This document shows, in pieces, positions 54,387 through 62,751 of a stretch of 64,000 bases of DNA. The DNA lies in NCBI GenBank assembly GCA_025758065.1, contig CP107199.1:1671501-1735500 (forward strand). Direction: 5' to 3'. This stretch comes from Lachnospiraceae bacterium (GTDB lineage: Bacteria; Bacillota; Clostridia; Lachnospirales; Lachnospiraceae). A program made the position numbers and the translations under genes. Numbering within the stretch: the first letter of the stretch is position 1; every line of letters begins with the position of its first letter. A model generated the notes under the pieces. The model saw only the letters and a program-made list of their open reading frames with translations, had not been told where the DNA came from and did not search any database.

Positions 54387-54725
54387 ATGATACAGAACTA
54401 TATTGAGAACGCCAATTTCGAAGATACCGGCTTTGCCTACACGTTGTCGCTGATCTCCGGCAAGCATAAGATGGTCATTCTTTACTGCCTGATGGAGTTT
54501 GAGACGGTGCGATTCAATGAGTTGAAACGGTATCTGAAAACCATTTCCGACAAAACTCTCAGCACGAATCTCAAAGAGCTGGAAGCGGATAAACTGATCG
54601 TCCGCACCGAGTATCCGCAGATCCCGCCGAAGGTGGAATATACGCTTTCGGAACGAGGAAAAACGCTGATGACTGTGCTGGATCAGCTCTGTGTCTGGGG
54701 CGAGGAGAATCGACTGACAGAGTGA
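54387..54725 (+). CDS. HxlR-family transcriptional regulator
   Basis: 112 residues. Winged helix with LSLISGKHKMVILYCLMEFETVRFNELKRYL and the KTLSTNLKELEADKLIVR recognition region of HxlR/YodB-type proteins, which often sense electrophiles or quinones through a cysteine. It has cysteines at about 33 and 103. The divergent flavin-reductase gene is its likely target. Confidence 0.9.
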   Translation: MIQNYIENANFEDTGFAYTLSLISGKHKMVILYCLMEFETVRFNELKRYLKTISDKTLSTNLKELEADKLIVRTEYPQIPPKVEYTLSERGKTLMTVLDQLCVWGEENRLTE

Positions 54726-54796
54726 CAACTTCCAGATTGTATAATTTTAAAATTTGAAAAAGGAGGAATCGTGTACGATTCTTTAGGTATTTATCT

Positions 54797-55273
54797 ATGA
54801 GAAGAAAAGATCGAGAAGTAACAAATATTATTGAAATTCTGCAGATTATTGAAAAAGCGAAAGTCCTGCATCTTGCTTTGTTTGATGCTGATTATCCCTA
54901 CATCGTTCCACTTCACTACGGATACGAATATACAGAGGGTATCTTGATTTTCTACATGCACTGCGCAAAAGAAGGGCATAAGCTGGATCTGATCAGAAGT
55001 AATCCAAATGTGTGCATTGAGGTAGAATGTGATGTTGAGCTTATATCCGGCGGAGATGTAGCTTGCAAATACGGAGCATCATTTGCATCTGTGATTGGGC
55101 GTGGCCGTGCAGAATTAACAGAGGATGTGCAGGAGAAAATACGAGGCCTTTCGCTCTTTATGAAAAATCAGACAGGTCGTGAATTCAATATCAATGAAGA
55201 GATGGCATCGACAGTAGAGGTCATCAAAGTTGTTATATCAGAGTTCACAGCCAAATCAAGACCAAAAGCTTAA
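54797..55273 (+). CDS. pyridoxamine-phosphate oxidase-like (NimA-type) flavoprotein
   Basis: 158 residues with the split-barrel pattern of the PNPOx-like group: VLHLALFDADYPYIVPLHYGY, FYMHCAKEGHKLDLIRSNPNVCIEVE and SVIGRGRAEL. NimA-type members reduce nitroimidazoles; many others have unknown substrates. No partner gene is obvious. A purine-rich site lies upstream of the ATG. Confidence 0.88.
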   Translation: MRRKDREVTNIIEILQIIEKAKVLHLALFDADYPYIVPLHYGYEYTEGILIFYMHCAKEGHKLDLIRSNPNVCIEVECDVELISGGDVACKYGASFASVIGRGRAELTEDVQEKIRGLSLFMKNQTGREFNINEEMASTVEVIKVVISEFTAKSRPKA

Positions 55274-55388
55274 CAGCATGAGCTTTACGTTTATGCTGAT
55301 TATATGAATTGTACTGATCGGTGCAGGTACGCTGATAATGGTACTATGAGATAAATCGGGAAGTTGGAAGAATAAAAAGGATGAAGAA

Positions 55389-56297
55389 ATGACGGTTCAA
55401 CAATTAAAATATATTTTGAAGGTAGCAGAAGTTGGCTCTATTACCGAAGCGGCAAAACTGCTTTTTATATCACAGCCAAGTATGTCCAATTCCATCAAAG
55501 AAACGGAAAAAGAGGCTGGTATCACCATTTTTCTCCGCAGTAGAACCGGAATTACTCTGACAAAAGATGGTGCTGAATTTCTCGGTTATGCTCGTCAGGT
55601 GATACAGCAGATGGAACTGCTGGAGGATCGGTATGTTACAAATCTTCCGGGGAAAGTGACATTTGGAGTATCTTCTCAGCACTATACTTTTACGGAAAAC
55701 GCTTTTGTGGAGTTAGTTAAGCGTTTTGGACAAGAACGATACGCTTTTTATTATAATGAAACCGGAACACATCAGATATTGGATGATGTGAAAAATCGTG
55801 TCTGTGATTTAGGTATTCTTTATTTATCGCATGAAAACGAAGTCATCATGCGGAAAGTGATAGAGGAAAACCATCTGGTGTTTACCGAGCTATTTTCAGC
55901 AAAGCCTCATGTTTTTTTGCAAAAAGATCACCCATTGGCATCGAAAAAAGTAGTTTTCATCCATGACCTTGCACCTTATCCGCGGCTAAACTTTGTACAG
56001 GGAGAGTATGAATCTGTCTATTTTTCAGAGGAACTATTCAGCTCCATCCCGGTGGATAAGGAAATTCGGGTCAATGACAGAGGGGCTATTGTCAACTTCA
56101 TGCTCGGACTGAATGCCTATACTATTTCAAGTGGCATTTTCCCGAAATATTTGAACGGAGAAAATATCATCTCCGTTCCGCTTGCAGAAAATGAAACAAT
56201 GCATATTGGATATGTGTTGAATGAAAATCAGGAATTGAGTGAACTTGGAAAAAGCTATCTGGAAGAATTACGGAAATATGCCCCAGCCAATCCATAG
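55389..56297 (+). CDS. LysR-family transcriptional regulator
   Basis: 302 residues. N-terminal helix-turn-helix (VQQLKYILKVAEVGSITEAAKLLFISQPSMSNSI, shown in two overlapping parts in the family), followed by a substrate-binding domain to the C-terminus. It precedes a LysE-type exporter gene on the same strand and may regulate it. Confidence 0.93.
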   Translation: MTVQQLKYILKVAEVGSITEAAKLLFISQPSMSNSIKETEKEAGITIFLRSRTGITLTKDGAEFLGYARQVIQQMELLEDRYVTNLPGKVTFGVSSQHYTFTENAFVELVKRFGQERYAFYYNETGTHQILDDVKNRVCDLGILYLSHENEVIMRKVIEENHLVFTELFSAKPHVFLQKDHPLASKKVVFIHDLAPYPRLNFVQGEYESVYFSEELFSSIPVDKEIRVNDRGAIVNFMLGLNAYTISSGIFPKYLNGENIISVPLAENETMHIGYVLNENQELSELGKSYLEELRKYAPANP

Positions 56298-56386
56298 CTA
56301 TAGGCTATGAATAATCATATAAAATAGGTGTTATGTATGTATCGCTGTTTGCTGATATAATAACAGTAGAAAGGTGGTTGATTATT

Positions 56387-56971
56387 ATGCCTATAGCGGT
56401 ACTGAGCAATTTTCTCATTTATTGTGTTGCAAATGCCTTTACTCCGGGACCGGGAAATATTCTGGCATTAAATACCGTAACAAACTATGGATATAAAAAA
56501 GGAAAGCCGCTGTTCTTTGGAATTTTTGCAGGCTACTATGTAGTACAAATCATATGCGCAATTTTCGTATATGGGGTTAATTCTTTGCTTCCAAATGTAA
56601 TGGAAGTGATGAAGTACATCGGAGCAGCCTATATACTGTGGCTTTCGATTCATATTGCTTTCAGTAAGAAGACCTCAGAAAACACAGAGCAATCCGCATC
56701 GTTTCTGAAAGGCTTCATGCTGCAATTTGTCAATGTGAAGATTTATATGTTCGGAGTTACCGCACTAACGGGTTATGTTGTAGGATATATGTCCTCTTTT
56801 CCAGCTTTGCTGTTTTTTGAGCTGGTTATTGCAACAATCGGAACGATCGCAACCTGTACTTGGATTGGCTTGGGTGTACTGATTCAGAAGTTTTATCTGC
56901 GGCATTTCCGTGTTATTAACATTATCCTTGCACTAACATTACTGGAGTGTATTTGGGGAATGTTAAGATAA
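56387..56971 (+). CDS. LysE/RhtB-family amino-acid exporter
   Basis: About 194 residues from the ATG at 56387, chosen because AAGGTGG sits 9 bases upstream and the family start FTPGPGNILALNT follows at the right distance. Six hydrophobic segments. RhtB-type proteins export amino acids such as threonine or homoserine by proton antiport. Forms a unit with the LysR gene. Confidence 0.9.
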   Translation: MPIAVLSNFLIYCVANAFTPGPGNILALNTVTNYGYKKGKPLFFGIFAGYYVVQIICAIFVYGVNSLLPNVMEVMKYIGAAYILWLSIHIAFSKKTSENTEQSASFLKGFMLQFVNVKIYMFGVTALTGYVVGYMSSFPALLFFELVIATIGTIATCTWIGLGVLIQKFYLRHFRVINIILALTLLECIWGMLR

Positions 56972-57015
56972 TTGTTGCTTTGAGAGCAATTTTAATTAAC
57001 AATCGGAATTTTTCA

Positions 57016-58038
57016 TTACAGTGTTTTGCTAAAGGAATCCGATGGAGCTATACCCTGGATTTTTCTGTATTCTCTGGGTGATATTTTGACGATAGACTGA
57101 AAAGCGCTTGAAAATTTTCCCTGGGTTTGGTAGCCTACCTGGGAAGCAATATCCGCGATAGTGTCATTTGTTTCCCGTAATAATTTCATAGCCTGACGCA
57201 CTCGAAATTCCTTCATATAGGTGGCGATAGGCTGACCGTAGACTGCCTTGAATATCTCCTTTAGAGTGGAGGTATTTATCAAATACTGTTTGGAAAGTTC
57301 TGCAATCGTAAATCGTTGATTCAAGTGCTCTGTCAACTGTTGATGAATTTCTTTGATCAATTCGGTTTGCTGGGAGAAGTATTGAGTCAATTCTTTATGC
57401 TCCGATTTCATGTTGCTTAAATAAATCAAAATTTCCAGCACCTTCAATTTCAAGAGGGAAATTCGAACGGATACAGGAGTAGAAAAGAGTGGGGCAAAAA
57501 TGTGCTCTAAATCGGAACAGGACGGGATTGCGGATGGCTTTCCGGAGCAAAATCGATTCTGTAACTGGTCTGCTTCCACACTGGCATTCTTTAAAACTTC
57601 CGGGCAAATGGAAGAGAGCTGTTTCAGATCCACGGAAATGGATATTCCCTCTGAATATCCTAGGGGAAACATCATGGCGGAATCCGCGCAGCAGGCCATA
57701 CTGTGTGCTGTCACATCACCTGTACCTAAATAGACGGCAGTACCGCCTTGCATATTCCAACCTACGCGACCACTGCGACAATAGTAAATTTCTAAAACAG
57801 AATCCGAAGCATCATGCCGAAACTTGACCTCTGAAGCAAGAAAAACATTGAAGGATACCTCTATTCCAGGAAAAGTTTCATATGCCTCCATACACCCTTT
57901 TCCAGCGGTAACCGCTCGAAACTGTTCTCCAAAGAGTGTGGTACCCGTTCCACCAGCCCGGCAATGCTTCAAGGCGAGGGTGCCGTTTGGGATCTTTTGA
58001 AGTTTTTGAGCGATAACTTTGGATTCTTCTTTTTTCAT
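57016..58038 (-). CDS. AraC-family transcriptional regulator
   Basis: 340 residues from the ATG at 58038, whose ATGA overlaps the stop of the ArsR gene. The last 100 residues are a double helix-turn-helix (FTIAELSKQYLINTSTLKEIF, then DTIADIASQVGYQTQGKFSSAF). The N-terminal part is a sensor with five or six cysteines. Co-transcribed with the ArsR-type repressor, so both may respond to a metal or toxic-oxyanion signal. Confidence 0.9.
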   Translation of the reverse strand: MKKEESKVIAQKLQKIPNGTLALKHCRAGGTGTTLFGEQFRAVTAGKGCMEAYETFPGIEVSFNVFLASEVKFRHDASDSVLEIYYCRSGRVGWNMQGGTAVYLGTGDVTAHSMACCADSAMMFPLGYSEGISISVDLKQLSSICPEVLKNASVEADQLQNRFCSGKPSAIPSCSDLEHIFAPLFSTPVSVRISLLKLKVLEILIYLSNMKSEHKELTQYFSQQTELIKEIHQQLTEHLNQRFTIAELSKQYLINTSTLKEIFKAVYGQPIATYMKEFRVRQAMKLLRETNDTIADIASQVGYQTQGKFSSAFQSIVKISPREYRKIQGIAPSDSFSKTL

Positions 58039-58421
58039 GGCGTTCCTTTTTGTTTTTCTACTTGCGATGGACAGGCGATTTTTACAAGCCACTCAATCAT
58101 GCGATGGAAATTTCGGGCCTGCTCGGTATCAGCCGCTTTATAATAGACCTCTTTTCCGTCCCGGCGGCTAACGATCAGACCCGCTGATTTCAACTGCTTG
58201 AGATGGTGAGAAATTGCAGGACTGCTCATATTTACCATGGCTGAAAGATTGATAACACATTCCTCACAGTGGCAAAGCAACCAAAAAATGCGAATACGGC
58301 TGCCATCCCCCAGCTGCTTGAAAATATCAGCTACGGTTTGAAAGTTTTCTACGCTGGGCATATATTCCAGTTCATGCTCGATAGTTTGTCCGTGGTCGTG
58401 GGGTAAGTGGTTCTGAATCAT
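58035..58421 (-). CDS. ArsR-family metal-type repressor
   Basis: 128 residues. Winged helix (FKQLGDGSRIRIFWLLCHCEE, MSSPAISHHLKQLKSAGLIV). The cysteine group C50-H-C52-E-E-C55 is in the place of the ELCVCDL metal site of ArsR/SmtB proteins, and the N-terminus holds histidines (HLPHDHGQTIEHE). It likely senses a soft metal or metalloid. First of a two-gene operon with the AraC regulator. Confidence 0.9.
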   Translation of the reverse strand: MIQNHLPHDHGQTIEHELEYMPSVENFQTVADIFKQLGDGSRIRIFWLLCHCEECVINLSAMVNMSSPAISHHLKQLKSAGLIVSRRDGKEVYYKAADTEQARNFHRMIEWLVKIACPSQVEKQKGTP

Positions 58422-58474
58422 TTAGCACTCCTCCTTGAAGTCTATCTTATCATAGACCGGAGAGAAAAGAAACT

Positions 58475-58837
58475 TTACTTTTGAGATGTTTCTGGTTCAG
58501 GGCCAGCGTCATGGGTGTAATCCAAGATACGGACACCATCGCCTACCTCTTTCTGCACCAGCTCCCGCATACGCTTAGCAAAAGGACAGGGGTAACCAAT
58601 GGGAGTCCCTTTGCTGATGCAAGAAGCAAAAGCAATGGTGTCAGCGTCCTGTTCTACCAGAGAACGGGCCCGCAGCACCGCTTTTTTTCCGGGGCAGCCA
58701 CCGCAGTTGATGAAGCCCACTAACTGAATATCATCCTCTCCCATAAAAGCGCCTTTTCTCTCTCGGATTGTCCGAAAATCCCGGCTTCCGGGGCAGTAAT
58801 CCTCTGTCTGCATACAACGAATAATGCCAAGTTTCAT
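58475..58837 (-). CDS. CGGC-domain protein
   Basis: 120 residues. The CGGC motif (FINCGGCPGKKAVLRA, about residues 43-58) and further cysteines (IRCMQTEDYCPG, ASCISKGTPIGYPCPFA) define the CGGC family, thought to bind metal. It lies just upstream of the ArsR-AraC operon on the same strand; together they could form a metal or metalloid response. Confidence 0.85.
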   Translation of the reverse strand: MKLGIIRCMQTEDYCPGSRDFRTIRERKGAFMGEDDIQLVGFINCGGCPGKKAVLRARSLVEQDADTIAFASCISKGTPIGYPCPFAKRMRELVQKEVGDGVRILDYTHDAGPEPETSQK

Positions 58838-59081
58838 ATTAGTTTCCTCCTTAATTTAGGGCCTGGCATTCAGATTTGGCCGATCCATTGTCTATTATTA
58901 TGTAACCAGCTTTTCCAACAGCTGGATGGAAATGTCCTCGCAGTAGCGATCCTCTTTAATCATTCACAAAATATGGGGTATAGGTCTCTCCGGTTCTCAG
59001 TATAGCCCCGCAAGAAGGTTCTGTATTTCCCGTTTAGAAGAATTTTTGTCCCAAATGTAAGAGTTTCTGAAAATCAATCCG

Positions 59082-59525
59082 TCATAAACGCTGCAAGAGC
59101 GTCCCTTCTAACTTCATGTGATATTGTTCCAGTACATCTTTCAGTGTAATTTCTTGCATTCTTTGTTCCGCTGTTTTTTGAATGTCCAAGTAAAAATCCC
59201 GCAGCACCAGTTGGATATTTACACCCACGCCACAAGCGGGGTTGGTGTGGATGTCCTGATGGAGCAGGGGCTTGTTGCCCTCTACGGCCCGATAGGCATC
59301 CAGCAGAGTGATTTTCTCCGGCTCACGAGCCAGAGCGGGTCGGGGATGTCCCTTCACGCTGACCAGCAGTCCTCCCTTCCGCAAGGCGGACATGAGCTGG
59401 CGCACATAGGCAGGATTCGTCTGAACGCTCTCTGCCAGCTTGTTACTGGTCAGGTCGCAGTCTGGGTACAGAGCGATAAAAGCCAGAATATGAACAGCAT
59501 CGCTAAGGCGGGTTGGATATTTCAT
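59082..59525 (-). CDS. Rrf2-family transcriptional regulator
   Basis: 147 residues. Winged helix of Rrf2 type (TRLSDAVHILAFIALYPDCDLTS, TNPAYVRQLMSALRKGGLLVSVKGHPRPA). Cysteines lie only at about residues 18 and 98, so the three-cysteine Fe-S cluster site of IscR/NsrR is incomplete. It is divergent from the sirtuin operon, and both promoters lie between the arms of a perfect 13-bp inverted repeat, so it is the prime candidate for control of that operon. Confidence 0.9.
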   Translation of the reverse strand: MKYPTRLSDAVHILAFIALYPDCDLTSNKLAESVQTNPAYVRQLMSALRKGGLLVSVKGHPRPALAREPEKITLLDAYRAVEGNKPLLHQDIHTNPACGVGVNIQLVLRDFYLDIQKTAEQRMQEITLKDVLEQYHMKLEGTLLQRL

Positions 59526-59550
59526 GGACGGATCTCCTTTTTTGCTTTGA

Positions 59551-59629
59551 TGTTATTTTTATTATAACAGCATATTGACAGCGATGCAAGAGGATGCTAA
59601 GATGATTTGAAGTAAGAATAAAAATAACA
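59551..59629. promoter_or_regulatory. divergent promoters of rrf2-type and sirtuin genes with a 13-bp inverted repeat
   Basis: TGTTATTTTTATT (59551-59563) and its exact reverse complement (59617-59629), 53 bases apart. Between and touching them: rightward TTGACA (59575-59580), 17 bases, TAAGAT (59598-59603); leftward TTGCAT, 17 bases, TATAAT (plus coordinates 59584-59589 and 59561-59566). The left arm touches the leftward -10, the right arm lies just after the rightward start region. Confidence 0.75.
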
Positions 59630-59652
59630 CCAACTCGAAAGGAATGGTGAAA

Positions 59653-60633
59653 ATGAACTTCTATGATGATTTGGTCATGCAGACCCAGATGAATTACTCC
59701 AGGCACTATCCTATCTATGCTTCCGGCAGTACGCCTTATCAGCTGACTGACAAAAAGCCGCTGCCGTATAGCGAACAGATCCATCGTTTGGTACAGGAGG
59801 TAAAGGAAGCTGATTGTGTGGTAGTGGGAGGGGCCTCCGGCCTGTCTGCTGCCGGTGGCGGAGATTTTTACTACGAGGACAACGACTCCTACCGCAAATA
59901 CTTCCGACCTTTTGCCGAGAAATACCACTTCAAAGGTGCTTTTGCAGGGATGATGCACCCCTGGAAGACAAGGGAAGAGTATTGGGGGTATCTCGCCACC
60001 TTCCTTCACACCACCCAGACCGCACCTGTGCGTCATTCCTATTTGGATTTAGACGCTTTGCTGAAAGGCAAGGACTTCTTCATCCTCACCACTAATCAGG
60101 ATACCCAGTTTGTCAAACTCTACCCGGAGGAGAAGGTGGCGGAGATCCAGGGGGATCACCGCTTCTTCCAGTGTGCCGCCTGTTGTACCGATGACACCTG
60201 GGATGCGGTAAAGCCGGTGGCTGATATGGTAGCCGCTATGGGGGATGGCACGAAGATTCCTACGGATCTCATTCCCCGGTGCCCCCACTGCGGCGGTGAG
60301 GCATTCCCCTGGGTGCGAGGATATGGGAATTTCCTGCAAGGAAAGAAATACGAAGAACAGTACGAAAAAATTTCTCGCTACGTACTGGAACACAAAGACA
60401 GCAAAATTCTGTTCCTGGAGCTGGGCGTTGGCCGAATGACTCCCATGTTTATCCAAGAGCCTTTCTGGAACCTGACCCTCAGATTTCCCCATGCTCGATA
60501 TATTGCTATCAACGATAAGTATGACTTCCTGCCCAAGCAGTTGGCGGACAAGGGCATGACCATTGTGGCCGACATTGCTCAAGTGTTACGGGATGCACGG
60601 GACACCATGGGCAGCGGAGATAACGATCAATGA
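59653..60633 (+). CDS. SirTM-like (macrodomain-class) sirtuin 1
   Basis: About 326 residues (ATG at 59653; the ATG at 59644 is too close to the ribosome site). The NAD-binding motif is GGASGLSAAGG (59-69), then TTNQD (N148, D150) and IQGD (Q166) where ordinary sirtuins have the catalytic histidine, and a zinc site (C174, C177, C210, C213). The N, D and Q set is that described for SirTM enzymes, which ADP-ribosylate lipoylated GcvH-like proteins. About 40 extra residues precede the core. The next gene overlaps by ATGA. Confidence 0.82.
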   Translation: MNFYDDLVMQTQMNYSRHYPIYASGSTPYQLTDKKPLPYSEQIHRLVQEVKEADCVVVGGASGLSAAGGGDFYYEDNDSYRKYFRPFAEKYHFKGAFAGMMHPWKTREEYWGYLATFLHTTQTAPVRHSYLDLDALLKGKDFFILTTNQDTQFVKLYPEEKVAEIQGDHRFFQCAACCTDDTWDAVKPVADMVAAMGDGTKIPTDLIPRCPHCGGEAFPWVRGYGNFLQGKKYEEQYEKISRYVLEHKDSKILFLELGVGRMTPMFIQEPFWNLTLRFPHARYIAINDKYDFLPKQLADKGMTIVADIAQVLRDARDTMGSGDNDQ

Positions 60634-61511
60634 GGGTTGGAAACCAAACGGTGCTTCAGGAACTTGCCGAGCGTATTGATCAAGCAGATGCCGTTGTGAT
60701 CGGAGGCGGCTCCGGCCTGTCAAGCGCGGCTGGATACGACCACTACCATTGGTCCCCGGCACTTTCGGAGGCATTGGCTCCCTTTCGCGAACAGTATGGC
60801 TTTACCTCTCCGCTGGCTGGATTCTACCATTGCTTTTCCAGCTATGGGGAACAGTGGGGGTATTACAGTCAATATATCCGCTTCATGTGGGAAGCCCCTA
60901 CTGGGCAGCCCTATCTGGACCTGCAGGCGCTTATTGCGGACAAACCTGCTTTTGTTCTGACTACCAATGTGGATCAGCAGTTTTTTCGAGTATTTCCCCA
61001 GAAACAAATTTGCGCCTTTCAGGGAGACTTTAGCTACTGCCAATGCAGTCAGCCCTGCCGGGATGATATTGGGGAAAACTGCGAACTGGTGAAGGAACTG
61101 ACTGGTTGCTTGGTAGGTGTTCGCCTGCCGGAGGAGGCTGTTCCCCGTTGCCCGGATTGCGGGCGAGTGCTGGTGCCCTGGGTACGAGATGATACCTTTC
61201 TGGAGGGAACCTTCTGGCAGGATAGTCTGCATCGCTACCATAGATTCCTGCGGCACTGGATAATGGATCAGTCCGACAAAAAAGTCCTGCTGTTGGAACT
61301 TGGCGTGGGTGAGATGACACCCAGTATCATCAAATTGCCCTTCTGGGAACTTACTGCCAAAAACGAAAACGTCTTTTATGCATGCCTTAATCGAGAGGCA
61401 GCTCATAGGCCAGAGCATCTGAGGGGACGCAGCCTGTATCTGCAAGGAGATTTGGCGGAAACTCTAGCTGCCCTCCGGCAGGAGCGATCCATCGCAGCAA
61501 CCATAAAATAG
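60630..61511 (+). CDS. SirTM-like sirtuin 2
   Basis: 293 residues. NAD motif IGGGSGLSSAAG (24-35), TTNVD (N113, D115), FQGD (Q131), zinc cysteines (C137 or C139, C143, C174, C177). It keeps the whole SirTM active-site pattern. Translationally coupled to sirtuin 1 by a 4-bp overlap, so equal amounts of both are likely, perhaps as a complex. Confidence 0.82.
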   Translation: MRVGNQTVLQELAERIDQADAVVIGGGSGLSSAAGYDHYHWSPALSEALAPFREQYGFTSPLAGFYHCFSSYGEQWGYYSQYIRFMWEAPTGQPYLDLQALIADKPAFVLTTNVDQQFFRVFPQKQICAFQGDFSYCQCSQPCRDDIGENCELVKELTGCLVGVRLPEEAVPRCPDCGRVLVPWVRDDTFLEGTFWQDSLHRYHRFLRHWIMDQSDKKVLLLELGVGEMTPSIIKLPFWELTAKNENVFYACLNREAAHRPEHLRGRSLYLQGDLAETLAALRQERSIAATIK

Positions 61512-61528
61512 AAAAGGAGCGAACGAAT

Positions 61529-62365
61529 ATGATTGATTGGAACCCTATTGCGGAAAAATTCAGAGAAGCGGATGCTATCCTGATCGGGGCCAGTAACGGC
61601 CTATCCATCACCGAAGGACTGCGTTTGTTTGCGGACAATGCAGCCTTTGATGAATTGTTTGGGGATTTCAAACAAAAATACGGCTTACGTTGTATTTTGC
61701 AGGGCATGATGGCCGGATGGCCCAGCGAGGAGGAAAAGTGGGCCTTCTGGGCCCGTCTCATCCATCATTACTGCGGGCAGTATCAGCCTACGCCGGTGAT
61801 GAACGATTTGAAGGCCATTGTGGGAGAAAAAGATTACTTTGTCGTCACATCAAACGGAGAAGGTCACTTTGAACTGTGCGGCTTCGATCCGACGAAAATC
61901 TATGAGATTGAGGGCAACTGGTTTACGATGCAGTGTGCCCGCCCCTGCCACGACACCTTCTATTCAAGTTTAGAGGTGGCCGAAAAATTATCGGCTGCTG
62001 AACAGGGCGGCCATGTGCCTACAGAGTTGGTGCCGCGTTGTCCCAAGTGCGGAGGTCCCATGGACATCCACATGGGCGCAGGTCAGAGAATGATTCCGGA
62101 TACCGCTGCCCAGGCACGGTTCCAAAACTTTCTGAAAATCTACCACGGGAAGAAACTGGTAGTTCTGGAGCTGGGCATTGGCTGGCGCAATCAGCTGATC
62201 AAGGCTCCGATGATGCGCCTGGTGGCCAGCGAGCCAAACGCCACTTATGTGACCATCAATCTGGGGGAAATCTACATTGCGGACAATATCAAAGAGAAGT
62301 CCTTCGGACTGGACGGGCGGCTGGATGAGCTGCTGCCTGCTCTCCGTGAGGCGTGCGAGGCATGA
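61529..62365 (+). CDS. SirTM-like sirtuin 3 with altered active site
   Basis: 278 residues. NAD motif IGASNGLSITEG (19-30) and four zinc cysteines (C136, C140, C171, C174) are kept, but the catalytic segment reads TSNGE (N109, E111 instead of D) and IEGN (E128 instead of Q). Thus two key positions are acidic replacements. It may have changed chemistry or be a non-catalytic partner of sirtuins 1 and 2. It starts 17 bases after sirtuin 2 with AAAGGAG upstream. Confidence 0.78.
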   Translation: MIDWNPIAEKFREADAILIGASNGLSITEGLRLFADNAAFDELFGDFKQKYGLRCILQGMMAGWPSEEEKWAFWARLIHHYCGQYQPTPVMNDLKAIVGEKDYFVVTSNGEGHFELCGFDPTKIYEIEGNWFTMQCARPCHDTFYSSLEVAEKLSAAEQGGHVPTELVPRCPKCGGPMDIHMGAGQRMIPDTAAQARFQNFLKIYHGKKLVVLELGIGWRNQLIKAPMMRLVASEPNATYVTINLGEIYIADNIKEKSFGLDGRLDELLPALREACEA

Positions 62366-62386
62366 CGATTTCGGAGCAAGTGCAAA

Positions 62387-62707
62387 ATGACTATACAAAT
62401 GCATAAGAAAGTTAAAATCACCGTGCTGCGGACGGAATATTATCAAGAACTGGCAGAACAGTATGCAATTCCTAATTTGGGGAAGTGTCCTTTTCATCAG
62501 AAAGGTCAAGTGCTATACAGCGATGGCATCCATCCGCCGGATGGAATGTGTGGCGTTGCTTGGCAGGTGATTGCTCCCATGGCATGTCAGCTATCTTCGG
62601 GGGAATTAGTTCAGCCATCTGGTACTTGGCTGAATGATGATACGATTGGCGTGTTCGCTTGTCCAGACGGAATTCGGCCGGTCATTTTTCTCTTAGAGGC
62701 AGAGTAA
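62387..62707 (+). CDS. TIGR04076-family protein
   Basis: 106 residues. Matches the TIGR04076 pattern: KVKITVLRTEYYQELAEQY, then LGKCPFHQKGQVLYSDG, MCGVAW, and the end FACPDGIRPVIFLLE. Function is unknown; four conserved cysteines may bind a metal or form a redox site. It lies 21 bases after the third sirtuin and is probably in the same operon. Confidence 0.8.
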   Translation: MTIQMHKKVKITVLRTEYYQELAEQYAIPNLGKCPFHQKGQVLYSDGIHPPDGMCGVAWQVIAPMACQLSSGELVQPSGTWLNDDTIGVFACPDGIRPVIFLLEAE

Positions 62708-62751
62708 AGAATACAATTTTGATATTAAAAATTTAAACAGGAGGGTAAATT

